Of a stretch of 64,000 nt of DNA, positions 23,562 through 36,300 are shown piece after piece. Position 1 is the stretch's first letter. Every line of letters starts with the position of its first letter. The stretch covers positions 1,116,001 through 1,180,000 of the forward strand of contig RCTD01000008.1 of assembly GCA_014898415.1 (NCBI GenBank), given 5' to 3'. Below the pieces are notes generated by a model, which worked only from the letters and a program-made list of their open reading frames with translations, was not told the origin of the DNA and searched no databases. This stretch comes from Stromatinia cepivora (Eukaryota > Ascomycota > Leotiomycetes > Helotiales > Sclerotiniaceae). The position numbers and the translations under genes were made by a program.

Positions 23562-24278
23562 ATGGTCAAATTCTACGAATCCTCCTTCTCCTACGATTAC
23601 TCTTTTCCTGCCGTTACTCTCGCCTACTTTCTTCGTTACCCAAATCCACATAGCACGCATGTGCTCTCCACCGATGTGATATCGCGCACCGTGTGCCCCG
23701 AAACAGGTCGTCTACGGACCCTGCGCATCCATCGCAAATCCACTCGTCTACCATCGGCAGTTCTCAAGCTCCTACCCAAAAGTGTACTCGGTAACGTGAG
23801 AAGCGATAGAAGCGAATCATATATACTGGAGACATCGGAAGTGGATATTAAAGAAGGGTGGATGAAGACGGAGAGTAGGAATTTGGATTGGACGGGTATC
23901 TTAAGTGTAGTTGAGAAACAAAGTTTTCAGAGGACGCTTGGGAAGGAGGAGAAAGAGGAGGAGTTTAGTGTTGGGCCGGGGATAACGGGGGTGAGGACCC
24001 AAGTTATGTTTCGGAGTCGGCTTGGGGATCGATTGAGGGCGATGAGGAAGGGGGAGGAGGGGGAGGAGGAGAAGAAAGGATGGCTGGCGAGTTGGAGTAC
24101 GAAGGGGGTGCAGAGGAGTATTGAGGCAATTGCCAGTAGGAAGACGGAAAATCAATTGGGAAAGAGTAAGGAAGGGATGATGGTTGTATTGGAGAGAATG
24201 AGGAATGGGGGTTTGGTGGCAGTGTTGGATGGGATGAGAAGGGATAGGGAGTTGATGTTTGCAGGTATGGAGCGATGA
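23562..24278 (+). CDS. ups1: PRELI/MSF1 domain protein, Ups1-like phospholipid carrier
   Basis: Single exon of 238 residues. The start at 23562 sits in a good context (ACCATGG) and begins MVKFYESSFSYDYSF; a longer reading from 23484 has no family support. The PRELI/MSF1 domain covers about residues 2-125, with YPNPHSTHVLSTDVISR, the RLRTLRIHRKSTRLPS segment and ESRNLDWTG, resembling yeast Ups1 more than Ups2. Known role: with Mdm35 in the mitochondrial intermembrane space, Ups1 carries phosphatidic acid to the inner membrane for cardiolipin synthesis. The C-terminal ~110 residues are charged, with repeated Glu/Lys and a coiled-coil look, and are less conserved. Assignment to Ups1 rather than another family member is by similarity only. 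Confidence 0.85.
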   Translation: MVKFYESSFSYDYSFPAVTLAYFLRYPNPHSTHVLSTDVISRTVCPETGRLRTLRIHRKSTRLPSAVLKLLPKSVLGNVRSDRSESYILETSEVDIKEGWMKTESRNLDWTGILSVVEKQSFQRTLGKEEKEEEFSVGPGITGVRTQVMFRSRLGDRLRAMRKGEEGEEEKKGWLASWSTKGVQRSIEAIASRKTENQLGKSKEGMMVVLERMRNGGLVAVLDGMRRDRELMFAGMER

Positions 24279-24990
24279 ATTTTGAAAGATGAAATATGAG
24301 AAATGAGGGCTGCACATGAGGATACCATAAGGAGGTGTGATGAGCATGCATCCGGATACTGCAAGAAAACAACGGCGAGAGAAGAGACGAGGAAACGCTC
24401 TTTCACGTACGTTATTGTCCTACAATTTCGTTGGGCGGCGGGCCTTTGTATCAAAGCACACATGGAAACAATCGGGAGCGAAGGAGTTTTGGGGGACGAA
24501 GTATAGGCGTTCTTGGGGCAGTCCACTCTCATTTGATTGTATCACATTGTATGGAAATGTAATGTATCAAATCTTGAACAGATTTATTTCATGCATAAAA
24601 TCACTTTTGCACATGCTGTCATCCTGGTGTGTGAGATGAGAACGGTTATCAACTTACATCCTGGTGGACTTACAAAAATAAGCAATCAACTGAGTTAATG
24701 ACGCTCCGCTGGCCCTCCCGGGAGGCCACTGCCGTGGAGGCAGACTGTTTAGGATTTTTTTTTTAAATAAAACCACCACAAGAGTTAATTCGAACGACGT
24801 CTAAAATTCTACAATTTCCAGTGAGCTCCGCAATAATCTTTCTAACCACACCACAAAAAGTCACTCGCTTCAATTCAAGTAGTTAGATAGCATCATATGT
24901 TCATTTTATCATACACATCATTATCATCTCTCGCTCCATTCCTTCCTCATCCAGCAAGGACCTTCCTTTCCAGGTCCACTAATCTTCATC
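24279..24990. other. Convergent intergenic region with GC-rich hairpins
   Basis: It holds the 3' flanks of the Ups1-like gene and the carboxypeptidase gene. A small + strand ORF overlaps at 24303-24639 without family support. A compact GC-rich inverted-repeat patch near 24701-24743, followed by a T run, is listed separately. Confidence 0.55.
24701..24765. repeat. Two adjacent hairpins followed by a T tract
   Basis: A perfect 12-base palindrome, CCTCCCGGGAGG, spans 24714-24725. It is followed at once by CTGCC/GGCAG arms (24729-24743) with a 5-base loop, and then by ten T residues at about 24756-24765. The patch is far more GC-rich than its surroundings. It may be a fragment of a mobile element or of a structured small RNA; neither is shown. 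Confidence 0.5.
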
Positions 24991-26853
24991 TCACCCGTAA
25001 AATTGCATACTCCCAACATGTCTCTTAATCGGTGGCGCGGTTCCATTACCCAACGTCGCATTACTTTGCGCCACATACTCTTGCGTAGTAAACGGCACCG
25101 TACTAGAAAGACTATCGATTCTTCCCAAAAGATACTCCAGCGTGCGATACGAAGCACTAGGCGCATATTGCGGCACCATATGACCGCTCAAATCCACATA
25201 CACAAACGTGAGATTTCTCTCCGTGTGCGCCGTTCCCATGATTCCGGAACCAGCGAGTGTGGAAGCGGAGAGCTCATCGTGGTAGGGTACGTAGAAGGGT
25301 TCGGTGGGTTTGCTTTGGAAACCTTGGGCGCCGCCCCATGTCATGTTTTGGATCATGAGCAAGGTGCCGTTGGCGATGAGTACCATGTCTAAGGCGCCGT
25401 GACCGATGACGGTACGTTTTGAACGTTCGATGACGGACGGGAGGACGGAGAGACCCGAGGGGAGAGAGTTGTCGGTTCCGTTTACGAATACGTCGATATT
25501 GGAGCATGATTCCCATTCCATCGCGGGGGCATTAATGGCTTTTTGTACATCGGTGCGGTTGAAGTAGACAGAGGCGCCTTCAGGAAGATAGGGATTGGAG
25601 CCGGGGAATCCGAGGACGTCCCAGAGTTGGGGACAGGTGGTGGCTACTTGGTAGATGTCCCAGCAGGGGTTTAGGCTGAAGATTTCGTTGTAGATCAAAT
25701 CGAAGACGTCACATTCGTCGGTGGTGGAAATTCCATCTTCGCTTGTGCCGGGGAGAATGGATGGGAGGGGTCCCGGTGGTGGGTAGGTGAGGTATTTGGA
25801 GAGAAAGTCGGTGTAACCGCATGAATCGGATACATTGTGGATTTGCTCTTTGAAAGTATCGTTGAAGGGGAAAAGACCACCCCAATAATCGACGAATTGA
25901 ACGGCGGGAATTTGTTCTTGGATGACATCGTAGGAGGTTGAGGGATCGTAAATCATGGTTGCTTCGAGGTTGTAATACTTTGATCGTTCATTAGCTCAAA
26001 TCCATACCTCCTGTCCAATGCACAGGTAACTCACAGTAGATGTATCATTCTTATTAAACATAGCATCGGCGATATACGGAACATAGTAGCCTGCATAAGA
26101 TTCACCAGTAATATAGACCTTTCGCCCTTGCAAAGCGAAAGTATCGACGAAATTCTCCCAGAATCCGAGGAACTGCGCAGCGACATCTTCTTCACTGGTA
26201 GCAGTAGGAGTTCCTTGAGAAAATCCTGTACCAACGGGTTGTTCGACCCAAACGACGTTGGTGAGGTTCACCCAAGTCCAGGGGTTTGGAACGGGCTTGT
26301 AGGTTCCGTATTGCCAGATCCAGGGTCCGTTTTCTTGGATAATTCCTTCGAGGGATGAACATCCGGGCTGATTGAATGGTTAGTTTAAAAGTTAAGTGGT
26401 AGATAATTGTAATGTCGTCACTTACACCTCCATTGAGCCAGATAAGAATTTCATCAGAAGCCAATTCATTTGTCGAAGGGTAGAACCAAAAGTACAATTG
26501 TCTAGATTCATCTGCATCTTTCGAAATTGGCAACAAACCAGCATATGATTCACCAGCATCGAAATCGACATCCGGGATTGCGGAACCATTTACACTGAAT
26601 TCTGTAATTGATTAGTATTTTCCCTTCGTAATTGTTTTCAAGAGCAAAACTTACTAGCAGTAGAATTGGTCAAATATGGAAAACTAGCATCCCTTTTCCC
26701 ATATTGCTGTGGTTTCCTAGAAGTCGTCTCTCTAGCTTTATGCACATGCTTATCCTTCTTTCCAACATGCTGTAAGCTTCTTCCAGAGTGAAGAGAGGCA
26801 TTGGCAATTCCACCTGCAATTGCAAGAGTCGAAACCACGGTTGAGAAACGCAT
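24991..26853 (-). CDS. Secreted serine carboxypeptidase, family S10
   Basis: Four exons (26853-26655, 26601-26426, 26367-26035, 25977-24991) join in phase to 564 residues. An N-terminal signal peptide covers about residues 1-19. The catalytic triad is Ser215 in GESYAGYY, Asp433 in GHGALDMVL and His502 in SGHMVP. The substrate-carboxylate site [13 protein letters not shown] is at about 119-132. Numerous N-x-S/T sites fit a glycosylated secreted enzyme. A KR site at about residue 53 could mark a propeptide cut. The family removes C-terminal residues from peptides at acidic pH, in vacuoles or outside the cell. No membrane anchor or KDEL-type tail is present, so extracellular nutrition-type action is likely (inference). 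All catalytic residues are intact. Confidence 0.93.
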
Positions 26854-28094
26854 CTTGACTGATCACTCAAGTAACAAAACTCGGATCGTACGGAGTATGA
26901 AAATGACAGGTGGGTTGGTTAAATAAGTCCAGATAAGCTGGGCTTGCAGAGCTTTAAGTCTTTTATCGGCGTCTAATAGTAGTAAAAGCTTAAAGCTATT
27001 GGATTGGAGATCTCATCTCATGTCGATTCCCATGGTTATGACGATATGAAGGAAGTACCCTGGTCAAATTCATGGATCTTGATTCACCGTACCTTGCGAC
27101 TATGTAAACTCTCTCAGCCTATCTGAGCCTATGATATAAAAGATGAGATAAAAAGACATGGTACAAAAAGGTACGAGGTGGGTGAATTGAGGCGTTATCG
27201 TCTAAACTCAAACTAAGCGCCCTTTAGAACAGGGTAATCACGAAACTATATCTATCATAGAATAGTTCAAAATCAAGAAGCTCGAGGATTAGTAGTATAT
27301 CTCTGAATAGTATCAATAACTAATCATTAATTCAATCTTTATTATTTAAATATATAAACGATATTATAGAATATTGAAATATTAACATTGTAAAAAATAA
27401 AACAATTAGAAAATAAAATACGATTTATAATATATTTATGAGGTTGGTGATAGTAGAAGATATCGAAAAAGTATCGGAAGATTCCGAGCTCTAACCTATT
27501 TGTTGTTTAGACTTTAGACGGGTAGTGTATCTTTCCCCGTTTTTGATAGACCTAATAGCGGAGATATGCATTATGACCTGCCTTTTAAAGCTTAGTGATT
27601 AACTTACTATTCACTCCGTAGACAACCCGTTCTAGTTTTTCCAACCCGATGATAATATCTGTTGATCATGTACGCAATAAATGAAGAGAGAAAGGAAGGA
27701 GATCAGGGCAATTCCCTTGCTTTGCCTTTCTTTTCCTGGGACCTTACTTTTTTCCCTTCGTTCTCTCCAGTGTGTTCATGTCTTCAAGAGGATTATCATC
27801 TGAAGACTTATTAGACTAGAGTAGAACAAGCATAGCATAGAACATTCACCGCTCCGTGCATAATATTCAGGAACCGGAATGATTTAAACTTTTCAAGGCC
27901 TTTATCTCTTGGGCAAAATTAGACTTAAATGCTTCGCTTAGAGTAAACCTTTTATCTTCAGGCGGGGCCATGAATCACTATATCATGAGCAATAATGGTA
28001 GAATTACGTTACTAGTTCATGAAGTTAATGAAGTTAATGAAGTTAGTTGTCGGCTTGTGAATATGAGAATTCATGGTAATGAAATGGATGGGAG
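26854..28094. other. Divergent intergenic region with AT-rich pocket
   Basis: It contains the carboxypeptidase promoter at the left and the upstream region of the hypothetical + strand gene at the right. A strongly AT-rich pocket lies at about 27300-27440. A triple GAAGTTAAT repeat is at 28020-28045. No gene was recognised. Confidence 0.55.
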
Positions 28095-29060
28095 GTGGGT
28101 GTAATGAAGTTGTCGCCGGTACTATTCAGCAATAAAAAGAGTACATGTACGTCGGAGGTCGGCAATTCATTATGCCGTCAGCAGGGCCGACGGCAAAACA
28201 ACCCTTCCATAACCTTTGCTAAATGGCTCGAAACCAAAATTCGGAAATTCAAATTCATCAAACATGTAGCCTGGAAACGCAAAATGGCATCAGGGCTCCA
28301 GCCAGGTATACCAAGAATTAGAACCAGAAAAACACAAGTCGCCGCATTCCAAGACCATGCCGGAAATCCAGCTCTTACAGTCTTTCGTGGTGAACAGGGC
28401 AATCCTTTACCCCGCCTTTACAGCTATTCCATCTACTTCACACACCCCGAAGCTGACCCAAGCGATACTGATAGCGCAATAAAGCTCTACGAAACAATCA
28501 CGCAAGATCCACGCTACGACACAAATTCCGTCGTCTTTCGTTTAGACATGTACTTCATTCCAAATGGCAGCCAGGATGATTGTGTCCGGCATTATCGCGC
28601 AGAAAAGAATACGCGAGGAGATTTCAAGGTGCAAATCGATGCTGTTGTAAGAGATGGTACAAGCAAAAGTAGTGGTGAACCGAAGATGCCTGGATTGGTT
28701 CCATCTTATATCTACGACAAAGTTGCCCATCGCTATCATAGTCTTATCTACGTATGCGGCGAGGCCGATTGGGAGAATGGGGATCAAACAATGGTACGAA
28801 TTGAGTTCGATCCACTCTCAAAGGAGGAGTATGAGAAGTTTAGTAAAGACCCAGGAGACCCCAGGGAACCCAACGAGCTTCCAGAGACACATATTGAGGT
28901 GGAAGCTCTAAGTGAGAGTAGTCCAGGATTTGGTCGAGAAACTGGACCTGGGCGTTCTGTGGGCTCTATGGGGTATGAAATGTGGGATAGAGCTCCACGT
29001 GAACATATGGGCGAAGAGGCTTGGGAAGAGGCTCGGGATCAGGGTTGGACTTGCTGGTGA
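28095..29060 (+). CDS. Hypothetical protein
   Basis: Uninterrupted ORF of 321 codons. The first ~60 residues are basic and unconvincing as coding, so translation may start at the Met at 28284 (MASGLQPGIPRIRTRK), giving about 258 residues. No signal peptide, membrane helix or known motif was recognised. The middle part has regular beta-strand-like text (YSYSIYFTHPEADPSDTDSA, VVFRLDMYFIPNG) and the C-terminal ~70 residues are acidic, Gly/Glu/Arg-rich. Codon use looks like its neighbours. I do not recognise the family. Splicing at either end cannot be excluded. Confidence 0.6.
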   Translation: MGVMKLSPVLFSNKKSTCTSEVGNSLCRQQGRRQNNPSITFAKWLETKIRKFKFIKHVAWKRKMASGLQPGIPRIRTRKTQVAAFQDHAGNPALTVFRGEQGNPLPRLYSYSIYFTHPEADPSDTDSAIKLYETITQDPRYDTNSVVFRLDMYFIPNGSQDDCVRHYRAEKNTRGDFKVQIDAVVRDGTSKSSGEPKMPGLVPSYIYDKVAHRYHSLIYVCGEADWENGDQTMVRIEFDPLSKEEYEKFSKDPGDPREPNELPETHIEVEALSESSPGFGRETGPGRSVGSMGYEMWDRAPREHMGEEAWEEARDQGWTCW

Positions 29061-29318
29061 TGCGTTGAGAGGAAAAGGAAACCGTGTTTACAGGATGGAC
29101 ATCGGTGGACTCAAATCGTTGATCCCGAGTCGTTTCAAATCAGAAAGCAAGGAGATTTTTGAGTAATGTTTTACGCTATCGATTCTGATTTTTTGAAATT
29201 GAAGTTTTCAATTTGAGATTCGAGGTTTATTGGGATATTGGTAGTTACCTCCAACAGTATTGAGATCGAAAGTGCGAGACAAAATACATCAAAGTTCATA
29301 CACCTTAAACTGCTAATC

Positions 29319-32221
29319 TCACGAAAAAAGCCCAACACAATATGCATATCCACCCCAAAATCCAGTACCACAATCCGTGCTTACAGCTGGGTTCCTACAT
29401 TTTACATTTTAGCACATGGTTGATTAGGATCAAAGAGAAAACAATTTACCATGTGAAAAATTGTTCTAGTGTGATGCCATATTTGACTGAGATGTCGTAG
29501 CAATACAGACCGTCTCCAGCTAAACACACACACACACACACGGTTAATTTCAATATTCCACAAGCAAAACAACATGATGAGAGGGAATCTATCACCTATA
29601 TGCCATTTATTACAGGTTGGTGCTATGCCATCTTGCGTAGGTGCCGGTGCTGTTGGCCTCGGGCTTGATGCACTGGAAGTTGCAGTCGAGGCTGAACAGT
29701 AATCATGCGTGTTAGTGAGCGGATATTTTCCCTTGAGGCAAGTTCTATCACTTTGTCACTCACATATACTGATTGATTTGATCGTGGTACTACTATTGCT
29801 AGTTGATTCCTCTGGGTCAACAGGAATATCGTCGACGCGGATGCAATATCGGTATCCTATATCAATCAGTCTTCTCTTGCAGTCATGAGTTCTTCCAAGA
29901 ATGTATGTCTCACCCGACCAGAGATTTCCGCACTGAGGCCCCACGGCAGGATTCCTACATCTCAAGTCAGCCTTCTTTCATCAATATCTCTTCGATGGAA
30001 ATGGTGTTTGTTCTTACCAAGCGTAAAATTGCTCAATGGTAATAGAATTCCGATCGAGAATATTCTGACAAGTGATTCCGGCGATGGCGCTCGAATAATC
30101 CTTACAGTCTGAAGTCGCACCATCCTAAAGGCAGTATCATTACTTAAAAGTTGTCTTGGAAAGTCTGACATGGATGAGTAAAATACCAACTTACCCTGAT
30201 GGGAAGTGGCGTACTTGTTGCAATGGTCTCAGTGTGGGTGAAACTGGCACCGTTCCATTGCGCCATACAATACCGCTGGCCAGCTTGGGGGGCACAGTCT
30301 GTCGAGTTGATTTGTAGTGACGGGTTCCTATATTGTAAGGAGAGGAGTCAACATCAGAAAACATACATAAAATCAAACACGAAGGAACCTCACCAGTTAG
30401 CCAATTCGTCTAGGCTTATAGACCAGCCCTTGGCAATGGCATCACAAGCCGAGGTAAAGAAAGTCGACGCAAGATCAAATGTCAATTTGAGTGAGTCCGC
30501 GTTCGCATAAACAAAGCAGTCTGCTCGTGTACCTTTTGCTAAGGGCAAAACTTCCGGTAGACCAGTAATTGCAGGCGCTGTAAAAGTCGCCTTGGGAAGG
30601 CTATCAAAGGGAATAGTCGAGTAAGTTGCTGTCGTGGGCACATAATTGGAATGTGATGGGTACAGGTCCACTGAGCCTACTGGTTTAACACAATAGTATG
30701 TATTTGCCCACAGATTTGTGCAGCTACCATAATAATGACCTGTCAGATGATTCTAAGTGCAAGACTGTGCAAGGCTTACTTGGCATTTATGTGTGGATTC
30801 AGGAACAGGAAATCTTCCAGTGCTATACTGAACTTGATGACCAACAAGTTGCAGTATTCACCCTTTTTAGTCAGGTGGTATTGTGCACAATAATCCGTTG
30901 TACCTGGTGCTAATGGGGTTGGGACAGGTGCTGCTGTGGTAGATGGTCCCGATGTTGGAGGAGCAGTTATGGTTGGAACTGTGTAGTCTGGTTCCCCGGG
31001 AGGCGAGACGCAAATCAAATCGCCAACAGAATGATTGATGGAGCGGCACAAATCACCGAGTATGGGATTCCCTAAAGAAATCAGAAATCAGAACGCTGCC
31101 TTATATCATGTTAGAAAGGAGCATCGATTGTAGAATCACTTACATGTATTCACTTGGACCTGACTAAGACTTCTAGCACTGGCAATGCTAAGACAAGTGT
31201 CATTTATCTGCACAGTGTAAACAGAGCATCTATTCTGGATGCAAAGTGTACCATTTGTGGGAAATCCGGCACAAAAAGCAGCGAGGTTATTGTCATACAA
31301 TAGCCAGGCAGTACCTACACCTTGGGACTGGGAAATAGATCGGCACGTATCGCCTGCCTGTATAGTATAGGAATCACCGGTACAATTGCCTGCGGGACTT
31401 GTTGGCATTGGTCTATTAAGTAGGTCAGACAGGTCCGATGTGTTGGGTCACAGCCAAGAGAACTCACTGCACTGGAAATGGAGTCGTCGAAGTGCCCAGA
31501 GGTAGTCCAGTTTTCGAACAGCTCGCGGTGAGAGAACTGTACTTGGATTGCAACAAGAATCCGTCGTTGATGGGAGATCCGGCTTGAAATTGTAGTTGCT
31601 TGATGACACAGTTGTCACAAAGATCTACAGGCAATTTTCGTTCTGAATGTCTTGTTAGAAATGGATCTTTATAAATTATCTGTCACACCACCACATGTTA
31701 CTTTGGTAGGAATTACTTTTGTTGCCGATAGGCTTAGTTTCTTTGTCTGATGCCAATTCAGATATTGAGTTTGTCATATTACTTTCGGCAAAACCTTTGT
31801 GAACAACATTACACCATCTTCCTTCGTCCTTGATACATGTTCTATTGAAGTTATAGAACATAATCTGTGGTATGAATGAAGCAGGAGCTTCACGAGTTTC
31901 GCTAATCGGAAATAAATCATGATCACCACATGCTGCCTCAGTAGCTTTCTGATATTCTCCAAGTGATAGAGAGCAGTCATTCGTGCACGCTCTTTCAAGT
32001 ACCTCGATAGACTTGTATGTCCCGGGTAGAAATCCCTTGACTTGGCGTGCGCAGTTGACATTTGAGGTAAGCGCAGCAATGCATTTAGCAGACAGTGAAT
32101 CACTGGGTAGCGTGTCCACGGTGATGAGTCGAACCGCGCTCGTGAAACTTGTGCATTGTATCGCCAAAATGGCCAGATGGATGAGTTCTGATGAAGTGAA
32201 GAACATCATGAAATATGCCAA
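29319..32221 (-). CDS. Secreted multi-LysM protein
   Basis: Twelve exons join in phase to 733 residues: 32221-31702, 31642-31468, 31412-31144, 31071-30780, 30723-30394, 30327-30195, 30124-30018, 29954-29914, 29856-29764, 29691-29596, 29519-29450, 29394-29319. A hydrophobic signal sequence covers about residues 1-29. After a Cys-containing N-terminal domain come about six LysM modules, with signatures such as YTIQAGDTCRSIS, WNPSLQ, YYCV and WNPAV. Pro/Thr-rich linkers separate some of them. Four introns interrupt the LysM Trp codon directly before NP. LysM modules bind chitin and its oligomers; the secreted class includes effectors that hide chitin fragments from plant receptors and proteins tied to chitinases. 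No catalytic domain is present. It is divergent from the chitinase at 33384. Which role applies here is open. Confidence 0.9.
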
Positions 32222-33383
32222 ATGAATAAGGTTTCCCGACTTTGGGGCTGCCTAGGATAAGGAGGGGAATATTCTATGGGCTTATTATCAGTACCTATAT
32301 ATGCGCAATGGAATGCTACAATATGACTAGACTATCCCACCATGTGTGCCTTCCTCTCTGGCTAAGTAGCCGTACTGTACTACGCACTGAAATTCAACTT
32401 GTATTTGTTTCTGCTTGTCATGAATATCGTCGAGTGACACATTCGATCGGCGACATACGCAACCCTCGAAAAGCTCCCGTCAGCCTATATTTTACATCGG
32501 TATACTATGCCGTCGTAAGCCTTTTATTGTCCTGACCCTATTCAAACATTGATTCGATGGCTCAAACTACCCCCTACCACTCAAATTTATGTGTTTATAT
32601 AAGATTATATCTCATATCAGCGTAGCTTGGCGAGTTATGATGATCTTCAATCGATTAAGATATCTGGGAATATCCCATCATCTCATATTCTATACACGTA
32701 AATATCACCCCACTTTTCCACATTAACATATCCCGAAATGTTGTGCTTATGTGGAATGATTACTGGTAAAATCTACCCCGCACGGTTTAACGAATAGGCC
32801 TTGTGGACGTATCTTGGCTGAATGCCACTGGCTTCAGCGACGAGACTGGGGGTTCAATTTCAGTTCTTCCATCGAAGATGATCTTGATATAGGACCTTGA
32901 TAATAGCAATGAATATTTTATCCGTCTCCGTTGTAGTTATGGGCAAGCGCCCTTGCCGGCTTAGTAACTCCTCCCAATCTTGTCCTCTCCAATTTGAGTT
33001 GAAGTTACTCCCCTGTTATATTCTCTCAATGGCTTTTCGAATTGGATTGATATAGCGTCTGATATCATGTACCACCCACTACATTCCATTAATTTTCCTC
33101 ATTCAGAAATCATGGCGGTATTTGTATGCAGACTTTTACGTGTTCATCGACAGTATCTCAGCACATGGATTCAAACAGTACCCTGATGACTATATTACTA
33201 TATCTGACAAAAATGGCACGGGTTGGGCTAACATTTACTGTATCTTTCCCATTTCTGAGGAGTTGCAAGTAAATTGAATAATTTCTTGATAATTAAAACA
33301 GTTGTTAGCCTCGCCATCGCTTTTTCATGGTGATCGAGCCCATACATAGGGGATTCCTTCCTCATCTCTAGTCCCATTGCATC
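32222..33383. promoter_or_regulatory. Shared divergent promoter, LysM gene / chitinase
   Basis: The 1,162 bases between two divergent start codons carry no supported gene. A small + strand ORF at 32242-32535 reads out of the LysM promoter and lacks any domain. The layout allows joint control of both genes, but I cannot assign a transcription-factor site by eye. Confidence 0.6.
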
Positions 33384-36300
33384 ATGGCTCTTGTTCATTA
33401 CTTCTACTTGCTTGTGACATTGGCTCTTGGAGTCTCTTGTCTACCACGACATTTGACTGCATCAACAGAAACCTACGATAACGGCCACCAACTTATTTGC
33501 AGACCCATCCCCACTATCCTCACTTCACAACAAGACTTTGCAGTCAAGGTGGCTTCCCCTGACGGCATATGCAAGAAAGATGAGTATCAAACTCTTCAAT
33601 TTCGGTCGAATGATTTGCTTGGTAGACGCCAGGTAGATGATCCATACGCGTGCGGTGATGGCGATCCTTGTGGAAATCATGCCTGCTGTGGAAAGAACGG
33701 CGTGTGTGGTTATGGTTCAAAGTACTGTGGTACAAATGGACAATCACCCAATGAAGTTTGTTGGAGTAATTGTGATGCCCACGCCGAATGTGGTAGATAT
33801 TCCGAGGTGCCAGGAACAAAATGTCCCCTCAATGTCTGCTGTAGTCAATTCGGCTTCTGTGGGACCACTGAAGAATTCTGTAAAGTTACAGATGACGATG
33901 AAACTAGCTGCCAGAGTAATTGTGCTCAACCTGACTCTGGGTCTTCTGGAGGTGATGTACAGAAGAGAGTCATTGGCTACTATGAGGCTTGGAATTACAA
34001 GAAAAAGTGTATTGGAATGGGCATCCAGAATATCCCGGTGGGTAGCCTCACCCACTTGTATTACTCTTTTGGCTACATCACTCCTGATGATTTTGACATC
34101 ATCCCCATGGACGATGGTAACCCTCCGCCTGAGTCCACTTTAGCTGAATTCGCTGGCATGAAAAGGAAGAATCCAGGTCTGAAGGTACTTATCGCTTTAG
34201 GTGGTTGGACTTTTAATGATAATGGCACTATCTGGCAGCCAGTCTTTAGCAATGTCGTTTCAACGAAGGCCAACCGTGCGAAGTTTATTTCGAACGTCAA
34301 ATCATTCCTAACGCGATATGGCTTTGATGGCGTGGACCTCGATTGGGAGTACCCAGGCGCGGGTGACCGAGGTGGAAAGCCGGAAGATGGTATTAAATTC
34401 ACCAAACTTCTAAAGGAAATGCGGACTGCGTTTGATGGAATGAGTGGCAGCTATAAGGAAATTTCCTTCACCGCTCCGACCAGTTACTGGGTAAGTCTTC
34501 TTTGCACAGCCTTTGAGTACACCATGGGGACTCACGATCATCATTTAGTATCTTCGTCACTTTGACATCAAAGCCAGTGCTGAAGCAGCTGACTTTGTCA
34601 ACATCATGGCATATGACCTCCATGGAATATGGGATGCTAATAATCCAATTGGCTCAACCGTGCTGGCTCATAGTAACATGACTGAAATCAACCTGGCCCT
34701 CAACTTATTCTGGAGAAATGACGTTCCGGCACCCAAGCTAAATATGGGAATAGGTTTCTATGGTCGTTCTTTTCAGTTGGCTGACCCTTCCTGTTCCAAA
34801 CCCGGATGTATATTCAAGGGTGGTGCGTCTCCGGGTCCCTGCACTGGAAACTCTGGCACTCTTTCGTACGCTGAAATTGTCGATATTATTGACAGGAACA
34901 AACTCAGTCCGTATCATGATAAGGAGGCCGCAGTAAAGTGGGTCACATGGGGTGGTGATCAATGGGTTTCATACGACGACTTTGACACAATTCAACAGAA
35001 AATTGAGTTTGCTAACTCGCTAGGCTTGGGTGGGCTTCTCATCTGGGCAGTCGATTTAGATACCAAAGAGCTAGAAGCCCTTTCAGCTGTTGTGTATCCT
35101 GAGAGCCTAGGAGTGCGTGCGGAGGAATCCACGGCGGACAATTGGGCCGATGTAGATGGTGGCGCTTGTCGTGTTACCGAATGTGGTTCTCCTCATTGCA
35201 GTCCTGGTGAGATTTTAATCGACACGCAACAATGCTCGGCGTATGATCTTTGGACTGATAGCTATTCTACTGCCGCGACATGTTGTCCGTTGTCATCGGC
35301 GCCGGATCCAAATGAATGGTAAGTACTTGGAAGGAAACTTACTATGGATGGTAGACTACCCGGGACTTTGAAGTCAAAATTATTTGAGGGATGAAATAGG
35401 ATCAAATCCATTTGAGAGATTCAACTCGCTTGAAAGATTAAACTCATTTGAGAGGTCCACATTCCTTCAGATATCAAAATATAGAGTTCTATCTCAGGGT
35501 AGGCTGCTATAGTCTGTGTTATTCTATAGAAATATATAGGAAATGCTGACTTAGTGTTTTCTAGCACTTGGCGAGGATTTGGAAACTTGGGATTCTGCAA
35601 TGGCTATTGTGAGGCCGGTGAGGTAGCCCTGCAGTCTTCTGTCTACGGCGACGATGTGACAGTTTGGTGCTTGGATGGAAGAGCCTTCTTGTGTTGTAAG
35701 GCTGAAGCAGCCGTTCCCGACTGTCGCTGGTCTGGATGCGGCAATAGCTGCAACTCAGACGAAGATGACCTGACATGGCGTGATAGTGATTGCGATGATG
35801 ATGATGAGGACAGATTCTGCTGTCAAAAAGAACAGCACTGGACTAATTGCGGCTGGCATGGAAAGCCCGGAAGTTGTTTTGACAATCACTGTGATACTGG
35901 CTGGCAAGTAGCAATGACCACTTCATATCAAGGCGAAGGCGAAGACTGTGGTTTCTGGCACCAGGACCGAGATCGCAGTTTCTGCTGTGACCCTCCCAAG
36001 GATCAATCACCATTTTTACCGGTTCCCCTCGAGTACCTGTTTCCGGATCCCCCAGACGAGAAAGAGGCAAATACCAAGTTTGATCTTGAAGTTGATCCAA
36101 CATATGGTGGTAGCATTGATGTTCCTTTTCAAGAAAGTCCAGCCAATGCTCCTTTTGGATTTGTTGTTATGACCAGTCCGGATGAGATTCAAGTATCTCT
36201 GGATCGTCGTGATGGATCTCATTGGGAAGTTTTTGACTGCTTCGATGCATTAACCGAGGGAGAACATACAGTGCGCATGACATGCACTGATGATACTGAG

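Noticed and set aside
24004..24532. Antisense ORFs over the 3' part of the Ups1-like gene
   Set aside because: The sense strand carries the PRELI domain protein; the antisense frames are shadows of its Glu/Lys-rich tail.
24714..24765. Bacterial rho-independent terminator
   Set aside because: Hairpin plus T run looks similar, but the genome is fungal; RNA polymerase II does not use this signal. Kept only as a structural curiosity.
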